The translations under genes and the position numbers were made by a program. Shown here one piece after another: positions 1 to 5,953 of a stretch of 7,249 bases of DNA; positions within the stretch are counted from its first letter, which is position 1; each line of letters opens with the position of its first letter. Source of the stretch: DATKQI01 sp035532755 (lineage in GTDB: Bacteria > Pseudomonadota > Alphaproteobacteria > Acetobacterales > Acetobacteraceae); NCBI GenBank assembly GCA_035532755.1, contig DATKQI010000366.1:1-7249 (forward strand). The letters run 5' to 3'. A model generated the notes under the pieces. That model searched no databases. It had not been told where the DNA came from and worked only from the letters and a program-made list of their open reading frames with translations.

Positions 1-49
1 CCTCGGCACCGCGCCCGGGCGGCAGCGACACGGTCACGATCCCGGTCAC
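1..49 (-). CDS. Possible 5' end of a further gene (partial, unidentified)
   Basis: A minus-strand frame opening at a GTG (49-47) reads VTGIVTVSLPPGRGAE before the window ends. Its third codon positions are almost all G or C, as in the neighbouring real genes. A competing frame starts at an ATG (59-57) with a fair GAGG five bases upstream, but it gives an arginine-rich, low-GC3 peptide (MAQGDRDRDRV...), which looks less like protein. No family can be recognised from 16 residues. If real, the gene follows tarD on the same strand, beyond the hairpin at 113-145. Both the existence of the gene and its start are uncertain. Confidence 0.25.
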   Translation of the reverse strand, partial: MTGIVTVSLPPGRGAE

Positions 50-112
50 CTTGCGCCATGGCGTCCTCAGCGCCGAGGGGCTGCCGCTGCTGCGACTGCC
101 GCCGTTGCAGTT

Positions 113-145
113 GCCGTCGCCCGCGCGGTAACCGGGGGCGACGGC
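113..145 (-). terminator. Strong hairpin just downstream of tarD, candidate transcript end
   Basis: Positions 113-122 (gccgtcgccc) and 136-145 (gggcgacggc) form a perfect 10-bp inverted repeat around a 13-base loop, and the loop contains a further cgg/ccg pairing (126-128 with 132-134). The stem begins about 8 bases after the tarD stop codon. No run of U follows on the minus strand, so it is not a textbook intrinsic terminator. It could be a U-less terminator, an RNA-stabilising 3' structure, or a block next to a Rho site. Position and perfect pairing are seen; function is inferred. Confidence 0.5.
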
Positions 146-152
146 CGGCGGA

Positions 153-1322
153 TCAGTTCGCCAGTTCGCGCATTTCGGCGAACAGGTCGGATTTGTGCTC
201 GAAGCCGATGCCGGGCAGGTCGGGCAGGGTGACGATGCCGCCTTCCACCCGCACGCCGTCGGGGAAGCCGCCGTAGGGCTGGAACACGTCGGGGTAGCTC
301 TCGTTGCCGCCCAGGCCGAGCCCGGCGGCGATCATGAGCGACATCTGGTGCCCGCCGTGCGGGATGCAGCGCCGCCAGGACCAGCCGTGCTCGGTGAGCA
401 TCGCCAGGGTGCGCTGGTATTCGCACAGGCCGTAGGACAGCGCGCAATCGAATTGCAGCCAGTCGCGATCGGGGCGCATCCCGCCGTAGCGAATCAGGTT
501 GCGCGCGTCCTGGTGGCTGAACAGGTTCTCCCCGGTCGCCATCGGGCCGGGGTAGAATTCCGCCAGCGCGGCCTGCAACCTGTAGTCCAGCGGATCGCCG
601 GCTTCCTCGTACCAGAACAGCGGGTAGTCGCGCAGCAGCTTGGCGTAGGCGATGGCGGTGTCGAGGTCGAAGCGGCCGTTGGCATCCACCGCCAGTTGCG
701 CGTCCTTGCCGATTTCGGCCAGCACGGCCTCGATCCGACGCGCGTCCTCGGCGATGCCTTCGCCGCCGATCTTCATCTTCACGACGCTGTAGCCGCGGTC
801 GAGGTAGCTGCGCATCTCGGCGCGCAGCGCGGCAAGATCCTTGCCGGGGTAGTAATAGCCGCCGGCGGCATAGACGAACACGCGCGGGTCGGCCTGTCGG
901 CCGTGGCGTTCCGCGAGCAGGCGGAACAGCGGCTGGCCGGCGATCTTCGCCACCGCGTCCCACACCGCCATGTCGATGGTACCGACCGCGACCGAGCGTT
1001 CGCCGTGCCCGCCCGGCTTCTCGTTGCTCATCATCGCCGCCCAGATGCGGTCGGGGTCGAGGTTCTCCCCGGTCGCATCGAGCAGGGAGGCCGGATCGGC
1101 GCCGGTCACCCGGTCGGCGAAACGCTCGCGGATCAGCCCGCCCTGGCCGTAGCGGCCGTTGGAGTTGAAGCCGAAGCCGATCACCGGCTTGCCGTCGCGG
1201 ATCACGTTGGTGACGACGGCAACCAGGCTCGCGGTCATCTTGCTGAAGTCGATGTAGGCGTTGCGGATCGGCGAGGCGATGCGGCAGGTGCGTTCGCGGA
1301 TCTCGGTGATGCGGACGGGCAT
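153..1322 (-). CDS. tarD: D-tartrate dehydratase (enolase superfamily, MR subgroup)
   Basis: Predicted to dehydrate D-tartrate to the enol of oxaloacetate, a Mg2+-dependent cytoplasmic reaction (EC 4.2.1.81). The 389 residues match the length of the characterised Bradyrhizobium enzyme and are colinear with it as I remember it, including PIRNAYIDF (18-26), NSNGRYGQGG, MMSNEKPGGHGERSVAVGT and PHGGHQMS. The N-terminal capping domain covers about 1-130 and the (beta/alpha)8 barrel the rest. The catalytic set is complete: K182 and K184 in the KxK motif, metal ligands D213, E239 and E265, then D292 and H322. K184 and H322 are the acid/base pair known for this family. The start is set by the family N-terminus and by a GGAG (1333-1336) ten bases upstream; longer openings in the same frame run into the SDR gene. 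It is the last gene of the block, 71 bases after the SDR stop. A relaxed or altered substrate (another hydroxy-diacid or sugar acid) cannot be excluded, but nothing in the active site suggests it. Confidence 0.95.
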   Translation of the reverse strand: MPVRITEIRERTCRIASPIRNAYIDFSKMTASLVAVVTNVIRDGKPVIGFGFNSNGRYGQGGLIRERFADRVTGADPASLLDATGENLDPDRIWAAMMSNEKPGGHGERSVAVGTIDMAVWDAVAKIAGQPLFRLLAERHGRQADPRVFVYAAGGYYYPGKDLAALRAEMRSYLDRGYSVVKMKIGGEGIAEDARRIEAVLAEIGKDAQLAVDANGRFDLDTAIAYAKLLRDYPLFWYEEAGDPLDYRLQAALAEFYPGPMATGENLFSHQDARNLIRYGGMRPDRDWLQFDCALSYGLCEYQRTLAMLTEHGWSWRRCIPHGGHQMSLMIAAGLGLGGNESYPDVFQPYGGFPDGVRVEGGIVTLPDLPGIGFEHKSDLFAEMRELAN

Positions 1323-1393
1323 GGGCGGGGCACTCCGGCGGGACGGGGCAGTGGTAACGAACGCGGTGGCGATCGGGAAGGGTGGGCGGCGCG
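1323..1393 (-). other. 71-base spacer between SDR and tarD with repeated AACGAACG element
   Basis: This gap carries the tarD ribosome site (GGAG, 1333-1336) and gtggtaacgaacg at 1351-1363. That 13-mer matches gtgacaacgaacg (4935-4947), in the spacer before the ABC ATPase gene, at 11 of 13 positions. I see no convincing promoter or terminator in it. The repeat may be a protein-binding site or chance. Confidence 0.4.
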
Positions 1394-2116
1394 CTACAGC
1401 GACGCGCCCCCGCAGACCAGGATCTGCTGGCCGGTGATCGCCCCGGCCTCGGGCGACAACAGGAAGGCGGCCAGCGCCGCAACCTCCTGGACGCTGACGA
1501 AGCGGCCGATCGGCGGCAGGCGTGGCGGCACGCCACTGCGGGCCGGGTCGCGCAGCATCGGCGTGTCGGTGGCACCGGGGGCAATCACGTTCACGGTGAT
1601 GCCGCGCGGCGCCAGTTCGAGCGCCCAGGAGCGCGCCATGCCGACCAGCGCCGCCTTGCTGGCGGCATAGGCGCTGCGCCCGGCGGCGCCGGCGGCGGTT
1701 CGGCTGCCAATCAGCACGATGCGCCCGCCGGCGGGCAAGGATGGCGCCAGGTGGTCGGCCAATTGCGCTGCTGCCGCCACGTGCAGGGCCCACATCGCCG
1801 CCGCCGCCTCCGGGGCGAGCGCGCCGAGCGGCGCCACGCGCATAAAGCCCGCCGCGTGCACCAGCGCTGTCACGCCGCGCAGGTTCCGCAGCGCCGACCC
1901 GACCGCCGCCGGATCGGCGAGGTCGAGCGCCACCGGGGCGAACCCGGACGCGGTAAGCGTCGGCGGGGCGCGGTCGAGCCCGCTCACCCGCCAGCCGTCG
2001 GCGAGCAACCGGGCGGCGATCGCCGCGCCGATGCCCGAGCTCGATCCGGTCACCACGGCGTGGGCGGGCGCCGCCACGCCCGCTTCCGCCGGCCCGGCCC
2101 CGCCCGCGCCGCTCAT
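1394..2116 (-). CDS. SDR-family NAD(P)-dependent oxidoreductase
   Basis: A 240-residue classical short-chain dehydrogenase/reductase, cytoplasmic, expected to interconvert an alcohol and a carbonyl. The Rossmann glycine motif TGSSSGIG is at 23-30. D48 at the end of the second strand suggests NAD(H) rather than NADP(H). D65 (LDLAD), HAAG (87-90, the NNAG equivalent), S138 (IGS), Y150 and K154 (YAASK), PG (180-181) and T185 follow in order. The catalytic Asn of the usual tetrad appears to be replaced by H112 (WALHVAA). The C-terminus ends GGASL, as in many FabG-like proteins. The start overlaps the stop of the binding-protein gene (ATGA, 2113-2116), implying translational coupling; there is no clear ribosome site. 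The 20 residues before the first strand are long for the family, and a GTG at codon 14 preceded by GGAAG is an alternative start. The substrate is unknown; an intermediate on the tartrate or hydroxy-acid route is inferred from context. Confidence 0.88.
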   Translation of the reverse strand: MSGAGGAGPAEAGVAAPAHAVVTGSSSGIGAAIAARLLADGWRVSGLDRAPPTLTASGFAPVALDLADPAAVGSALRNLRGVTALVHAAGFMRVAPLGALAPEAAAAMWALHVAAAAQLADHLAPSLPAGGRIVLIGSRTAAGAAGRSAYAASKAALVGMARSWALELAPRGITVNVIAPGATDTPMLRDPARSGVPPRLPPIGRFVSVQEVAALAAFLLSPEAGAITGQQILVCGGASL

Positions 2117-3198
2117 GCGTGGTATGCGGCAGCCTGGGCCGCGATCTGCTTCGGATCGAAGTCGTTGATCGCGTCGATCAGGTCGTTGGTGTAGAGCGGC
2201 GCCACGTCCTTGATGTGCAGCCCGTCCAGCGCCGCCTCGGCAACGAACTCGTGGGGGTTGATGCTGCCCATCTTGGCGCCGGGATAGGGCGGGCGATACA
2301 GCCGGATGCGCCGGCCGATGCTGATCAGCACCGCCTTGACCGCCTGCTCGGTGGTGCTGCCGCGCGGTGCCGTCTGCGGGAACATCTTGATGAACGCCGC
2401 GGCGCCGGCTTCGGGGTTGGCAAGGATGAACTGCGAGGCCTTGCAGACCGAGCGGCCGAATCCCACCGCCAGCGCCCGGTCGGCGGCGAGGAACTTCTTC
2501 GGCGCCATCAGGAACTGGCCGCCGATCAGCGGGATGTTCGCTGGCCGCGGCAGGAAGTGCAGCTTGATACCCGCGGCCTCGATCTCGCCGAATCCGACGT
2601 CGAAATAGGCCAGCGCGTCGATCGCGTGGCGCTGCAGCGCGACGCCGGCGGCAACCCCCTCGCCGACCGCGATCCATTTCACCTGGGTGGTGGGATCGAT
2701 GCCGATGTTCTTCAGCACGTCCTTGGTCACCGGATACTCGGTGCCGCCGAAACCGGAGATGCCGATGCGCTTGCCCTTGAGCTGGGCGTAGGACGTGATC
2801 TTCGAGCCCGGCAGCACCGCCACGTCCCATTTGTACGGGTAGGTGTATTCGTAGAAATTGACGTCCTTGCCCCACTCGCCCTTCGCCAGCAGCGGCAACT
2901 CGAACGCCGGCACGCCGATCCCGATATCGACGTCGCCGCGATCCACCGCGACCTGGACGTTGGCGTTGGTGCCGAGCGCGCGCGGCACCAGGGTGAAGCC
3001 TTCGGCGCGATTGTAGCCCAACGCCTCGCCGATCACCGTGTTGATGACGACCGCGCTCATCGACTTGAGGCCGATGCCGAAGCGCAGCGGGCGCAGCCCG
3101 GCCGCGTCGGCCCGGCCCGGTCCGACGGCGAGCGCCGCCGCGAACGCCCCGCCGGCCAGCGCGAGCTGGCGCCGGGTGGGCTGGAAGGTTTCTGTCAT
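2113..3198 (-). CDS. ABC transporter substrate-binding protein, NMT1/TauA/SsuA-like, Tat signal
   Basis: A 361-residue periplasmic binding protein of the TauT/NitT group, which delivers ligand to the importer encoded just upstream. The N-terminus has a twin-arginine signal: TRRQLALAG (8-16), a hydrophobic Ala/Gly/Leu stretch to about residue 25, and an ADA cleavage-like site near 32. Export of the folded protein by the Tat pathway is therefore likely. The mature part starts LRPLRFGIGLKSMSAVV, typical of the NMT1/THI5-like fold. It has GDVDIGIG (88-95), where the ligand cleft is usually built, LKGKRIGISGFGGTEY (140-155) and a second lobe with ALAYFDVGFGEIEAAG. The start ATG has a good GGAGAA (3205-3210) six bases upstream, next to the permease stop, and the stop overlaps the SDR start by ATGA. 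The ligand is not readable from sequence. Family members carry sulfonates, nitrate, thiamine precursors or aromatic acids; tartrate or a related acid is inferred from tarD. Confidence 0.9.
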   Translation of the reverse strand: MTETFQPTRRQLALAGGAFAAALAVGPGRADAAGLRPLRFGIGLKSMSAVVINTVIGEALGYNRAEGFTLVPRALGTNANVQVAVDRGDVDIGIGVPAFELPLLAKGEWGKDVNFYEYTYPYKWDVAVLPGSKITSYAQLKGKRIGISGFGGTEYPVTKDVLKNIGIDPTTQVKWIAVGEGVAAGVALQRHAIDALAYFDVGFGEIEAAGIKLHFLPRPANIPLIGGQFLMAPKKFLAADRALAVGFGRSVCKASQFILANPEAGAAAFIKMFPQTAPRGSTTEQAVKAVLISIGRRIRLYRPPYPGAKMGSINPHEFVAEAALDGLHIKDVAPLYTNDLIDAINDFDPKQIAAQAAAYHA

Positions 3199-3210
3199 TG
3201 CGTCTTCTCC

Positions 3211-4059
3211 CTAGCGTTTGCCGCGGTCGGCCCAATGCACGACCCGGCGTTCGAGCGCCCGCACCACACCGTGCAGCGCCATTCCCAAAGCCCCGAGGAT
3301 GATCAGGGCGGCGAACACCCCGGCGACATCGGTCACCGATTGCGCCTGCGTGATGACCACCCCCATGCCCTGTTGCGCGCCGAGGAATTCGGCCACGATG
3401 GTGCCGAGCAGCGCGTACACCACCGCCATGTCGAGACCGGCGAAGATGTACGGCGCGGCATTCGGCAGCTTGACCAGCCGGTAGGTCTCGAACCGGGTGG
3501 CCGACAGCGAGCGCATCAGGTCGATCCGTTCCGGTTCGATCGCGCGCAGCCCGGTGAAGCTGTTGATCATCACCGGGAACAATGCGAGCAGCGCCGCGAT
3601 CGCGATCTTGGAGCCGTCGCCGAAGCCGAACCAGATCACCACCAGCGGCGCGATGGCCACCTTGGGCAGGCATTGCAGCGCAAAGGCGTACGGCATCAGC
3701 AGCCGCTCGACGGTGCGGCTTTCCGCCATCACCGAGCCGAGCAGCAGCCCGACGCCGGAGCCGACCAGGAAGCCAAGGGCAGCGTTGCGGAACGTGCTCC
3801 AGAGGGGCAGGTAGTAGCCAATCGGACTCGCCGGGCTGACGGCAATGCCCGACCACAGCGCACGCACCACCGCGCCGGGCGCCGGCAGGATGTAGCCCGG
3901 CAGATGCAGCAGATGCACGGCGGCTTCCCAGGCGCCGATCAGCACGACCAGGCCGAGTGCGGCGACCAGCATATGCGCGCCTTCGCCGCGCGCGGCCCGC
4001 GCCGCCGGACGCGCGCGCCCCGGCGCGCCGGCCAGCGCCTGCCCCTGGGCGCCGCTCAT
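3211..4059 (-). CDS. ABC transporter permease, TauC/SsuC-type (BPD_transp_1)
   Basis: A 282-residue inner-membrane subunit forming the channel of the importer, probably as a homodimer with two ATPases. About six membrane segments are visible, near residues 30-50, 93-112, 133-148, 152-168, 207-228 and 245-264, after a basic Arg/Ala-rich cytoplasmic N-terminus. The conserved cytoplasmic EAA loop is seen as LMRSLSATRFETYRLVKLPN followed by AAPYIFAGL (181-209), the ATPase docking site. It also has the PGYILPAPGAV start and WFGFGDGSK typical of the SsuC/TauC group. The start overlaps the ATPase stop by ATGA (4056-4059), with GGAG at 4067-4070 seven bases upstream. The stop TAG touches the ribosome site of the binding-protein gene. 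Length and topology are normal. Confidence 0.92.
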   Translation of the reverse strand: MSGAQGQALAGAPGRARPAARAARGEGAHMLVAALGLVVLIGAWEAAVHLLHLPGYILPAPGAVVRALWSGIAVSPASPIGYYLPLWSTFRNAALGFLVGSGVGLLLGSVMAESRTVERLLMPYAFALQCLPKVAIAPLVVIWFGFGDGSKIAIAALLALFPVMINSFTGLRAIEPERIDLMRSLSATRFETYRLVKLPNAAPYIFAGLDMAVVYALLGTIVAEFLGAQQGMGVVITQAQSVTDVAGVFAALIILGALGMALHGVVRALERRVVHWADRGKR

Positions 4060-4886
4060 GTCACGTCTCCTTCGGCGTTCAGCAGGGTGCGTATCTCGCG
4101 TGCCAGCGCCGGATAGGCGGGGCTGCTCACGATGGTATCGAAACTGCGCGGACGCGGGATCGGCACAGCAAGCTCGCGCAGGATGCGGCCGGGTCGCGCC
4201 GACATCACCACCACCCGGTCGCCCAGGAAGATCGCCTCCGAGATGCTGTGCGTGATCAGCAGCACGGTCTTGCCGCTCACCTGCCAGATGCGCTGCAATT
4301 CGCTGTTCATCCGTTCGCGGGTAAGCGCGTCGAGTGCGCCGAACCGCTCGTCCATCAACAAGATGCGCGGATCGCGCACCAGGGCGCGGCAGATGCCGGC
4401 GCGCTGCTGCATGCCGCCGGACAGTTCGTACGGATAGCGTTCGCCGAAGTCGCGCAGCCCGGCGATCCCGAGCAGATCGTCGATGCGCACCTCCGCCGGG
4501 CGGTGCCGGCCGCCGACCCGCAACGGTAGGCGGATGTTTTCGCGCACGGTGAGCCAGGGCAGCAGGTTCGCCGCCTGAAAGACGACGCCGACATCCGACG
4601 ACGGTCCCGTGACCGTCGTCCCGTCCAGCGACAACGCGCCCTCCTCGCAGTCGTCGAGCCCCGCCAGCAGCCGCAGCAAGGTGCTCTTGCCGCAGCCGGA
4701 CGGGCCGACGACGCAGACGAATTCGCCCTCGCCGATCGCGAGGTCGACGCCGGCGAGGGCACGCACTTCCCCGCCGGAGGCCGTGCGGTAGGTCTTGGCG
4801 ACCCCACGCAGCGTTATCAGCGGCTGCGTCGGCGCCGGCGACATCGGCTCGCCGTGGTCAAGAACCAGCGGCATGGAAGCAGCCAT
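4056..4886 (-). CDS. ABC transporter ATP-binding protein, TauB/SsuB-type
   Basis: A 276-residue cytoplasmic ATPase that powers the importer. In order: Walker A GPSGCGKST (61-69), Q-loop Q104 (VVFQAANLLPWLTV), signature LSGGMQQR (155-162), Walker B ILLMDE with catalytic E180, D-loop GALD (183-186) and switch H213 (ITHSISEA). DALTR and the NLLPWLTV stretch place it with nitrate/sulfonate/taurine-type importers. The proline that normally follows the Walker B glutamate in this group (DEPFGALD) is arginine here, R181. The start at 4886 was chosen because AAGGAGA (4895-4901) sits nine bases upstream; the frame stays open to 5042, but that stretch is Pro/Arg-rich and runs into the lyase gene. The stop overlaps the permease start. 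Confidence 0.93.
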   Translation of the reverse strand: MAASMPLVLDHGEPMSPAPTQPLITLRGVAKTYRTASGGEVRALAGVDLAIGEGEFVCVVGPSGCGKSTLLRLLAGLDDCEEGALSLDGTTVTGPSSDVGVVFQAANLLPWLTVRENIRLPLRVGGRHRPAEVRIDDLLGIAGLRDFGERYPYELSGGMQQRAGICRALVRDPRILLMDERFGALDALTRERMNSELQRIWQVSGKTVLLITHSISEAIFLGDRVVVMSARPGRILRELAVPIPRPRSFDTIVSSPAYPALAREIRTLLNAEGDVT

Positions 4887-4983
4887 GTGGGTGGTCTCCT
4901 TGTTTCCTCGGGCGGCCGCTTGGCACGGCTCTTGGTGACAACGAACGGTCAGGGCCAGCGGCCCCGCCGGCGCGGGCGGCAGG
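4887..4983 (-). other. 97-base spacer between lyase and ABC genes
   Basis: This is the widest gap inside the operon. Right after the lyase stop there is a short GC-rich hairpin (ccgcc 4964-4968 with ggcgg 4975-4979, loop of six) with no U-run, which may trim read-through or do nothing. The gap also holds gtgacaacgaacg (4935-4947), nearly repeated before tarD at 1351-1363, and the strong ATPase ribosome site. TTGTCA on the minus strand resembles a -35 box but has no -10 partner, so I see no internal promoter. Confidence 0.4.
4895..4901 (-). promoter_or_regulatory. Ribosome binding site deciding the ABC ATPase start
   Basis: The minus strand reads AAGGAGA, nine bases before the ATG at 4886-4884. 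No other ATG upstream in this frame has such a site, so it fixes the start at MAASMPLV rather than the long open extension. Confidence 0.8.
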
Positions 4984-5925
4984 TCAGGCGGCGGCGCGTT
5001 CGACAAGGCCGGCCGCGGCCACCGCGGCACGGATGCGTGCAAGTTCCGCCGGGCTCGGCGCTTGAGTTGGCGGCCGCACGCGCGCGTCCCGCAGGATGCC
5101 GGCCGCCTGCATCGCCGCCTTCATGCAGGCGTGCGCCTCGCCGGTCGGCTCGCCGCCGCCGTAGACAGCTTCCTTGAGCGGATCGATCCGCGCCTGGATC
5201 GCCATCGCGCGATGCAGGTCGCCCTGCTTCACCGCTTCCAGCAGGTCGGCGATCAACCCCGGCACCAGGGAAGCGAAACCGACCAACGCGCCGTCCACGC
5301 CCTGCACCATCGATGCCAGCAGGTATTCGTCGTGGCAGGTGAGCAGCGCCTTGTCCGGCGCCACCGCGCGGATCGCGCGGATGTCGCGCGCGTATTTGTT
5401 CATCTCCCGCGTGCCGATCTTGAACGCCTGCACGTAGGGAAGCTGCGCCAGCTCGGCGAGCAGTTCCGAGGCGAACGACGCCTTGGTCCAGGCCGGATAG
5501 ACATGCACCACGAGCGGCAGGCCGGTAGCGCGGCCGATCGCAGTGAAATACTCGATCACATGCGCGGTGCGGAAACCGAACCGAAGCCAATGGTGCGGCG
5601 GCATGACGTCGAGCCCCACCGCCCCAGCCTCCTTCGCCCAGCCCGCCTGCTCGACCGCGTCGGCGATCCCCTCGCATACGACGGACGAAATGACCGGGCA
5701 GATGCCGCGCGTCGATTCGGCAACGATACGGGTCACTTCGGCGCGTTCGCGCGGGGTGAGGGAGAATACCTCGCCGGTATGGCCGTTGGTCATCAGCGCA
5801 ACCACGCCCTTCTGCGCGCCGAGCCAGGCGGTGAACCGGCGCAGCTCCGCCTCGTCGAGCGCGCCGTCGGCCCGGAACGGCACCGCGATGGCGGGGATCA
5901 GGCCGTGGAAATTGATCTGGGACAC
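4984..5925 (-). CDS. DHDPS/NAL-family Schiff-base lyase or decarboxylase (not DapA)
   Basis: A 313-residue (beta/alpha)8-barrel protein of the class I pyruvate-dependent aldolase family (DapA, NanA, KdgD, HOGA relatives), cytoplasmic and usually tetrameric. Numbered from the ATG two codons upstream of the chosen GTG, the motifs are GLIPAIAVPF (10-19), GHTGE (50-54, the GTTGE phosphate-like loop with H51), Tyr Y145 (VVHVYPA) and Schiff-base lysine K171 (AFKIG). DapA-specific residues are missing: the second Tyr of its PYYNRP loop is H114 (PPHHWLRF), and the carboxylate-binding Arg after YNVP aligns near K150. The substrate is therefore a keto-acid other than aspartate semialdehyde. A GTG start (5925-5923) is preferred because AGGAG lies six bases before it, whereas it directly abuts the ATG at 5931-5929. 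It lies 28 bases after the regulator gene. Possible roles are cleavage of a hydroxy-keto-acid, dehydration of a deoxy-keto-acid, or decarboxylation of the oxaloacetate made by TarD; none is proven. Confidence 0.85.
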   Translation of the reverse strand: MSQINFHGLIPAIAVPFRADGALDEAELRRFTAWLGAQKGVVALMTNGHTGEVFSLTPRERAEVTRIVAESTRGICPVISSVVCEGIADAVEQAGWAKEAGAVGLDVMPPHHWLRFGFRTAHVIEYFTAIGRATGLPLVVHVYPAWTKASFASELLAELAQLPYVQAFKIGTREMNKYARDIRAIRAVAPDKALLTCHDEYLLASMVQGVDGALVGFASLVPGLIADLLEAVKQGDLHRAMAIQARIDPLKEAVYGGGEPTGEAHACMKAAMQAAGILRDARVRPPTQAPSPAELARIRAAVAAAGLVERAAA

Positions 5926-5931
5926 TAACAT

Positions 5932-5936
5932 CTCCT
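5932..5936 (-). promoter_or_regulatory. Ribosome binding site favouring a GTG start for the lyase
   Basis: AGGAG on the minus strand is immediately followed by ATGTTAGTG. The spacing to the ATG is zero and to the GTG is six bases, so initiation at GTG (5925-5923) is more plausible. No second Shine-Dalgarno sequence is seen upstream of the ATG. Confidence 0.65.
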
Positions 5937-5953
5937 GGATTGCAACGGGAGGA

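Noticed and set aside
81..112. GCA/GCG-like short repeats after tarD as a microsatellite or CRISPR-like array
   Set aside because: Repeat units are imperfect and only a few bases long; this is low-complexity GC-rich sequence.
153..1322. Alternative assignment of tarD as mandelate racemase, galactonate dehydratase or muconate cycloisomerase
   Set aside because: The KMK (182-184), H322 and the overall near-colinearity with D-tartrate dehydratase, at equal length, argue for TarD.
67..1584. Minus-strand open frame of 505 codons overlapping tarD in another frame
   Set aside because: The product is Arg/Pro/Ala-rich without domains, and tarD in the adjacent frame is colinear with a characterised enzyme.
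195..1670. Plus-strand open frame of 491 codons opposite tarD and the SDR
   Set aside because: Antisense shadow; no conserved motif, and the minus strand carries unmistakable enzymes.
2117..3856. SDR frame extended far upstream as a fusion protein
   Set aside because: The extension lies inside the binding-protein and permease genes in the wrong frame; the ATGA overlap gives a natural start at 2116.
2119..4116. Long plus-strand open frame of 665 codons across the binding-protein and permease genes
   Set aside because: It is antisense to two recognisable genes, rich in Arg/His/Asp/Gln with no known domain, as expected of an opposite frame in GC-rich DNA.
2113..4886. Assignment of the importer as ssuABC, tauABC or a thiamine-precursor system
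   Set aside because: No sulfonate monooxygenase or thiamine gene is nearby; the fold group is shared, but the ligand cannot be named from it.
4887..5042. 52-residue N-terminal extension of the ABC ATPase
   Set aside because: Pro/Arg-rich, overlaps the lyase gene, has no family counterpart, and a strong ribosome site marks the start at 4886.
4984..5925. Assignment of the lyase as dapA (dihydrodipicolinate synthase)
   Set aside because: The triad Tyr and the carboxylate-binding Arg of DapA are not present, and the gene sits in a catabolic operon.
5062..5928. Plus-strand open frame of 288 codons opposite the lyase
   Set aside because: Antisense shadow with no recognisable family.
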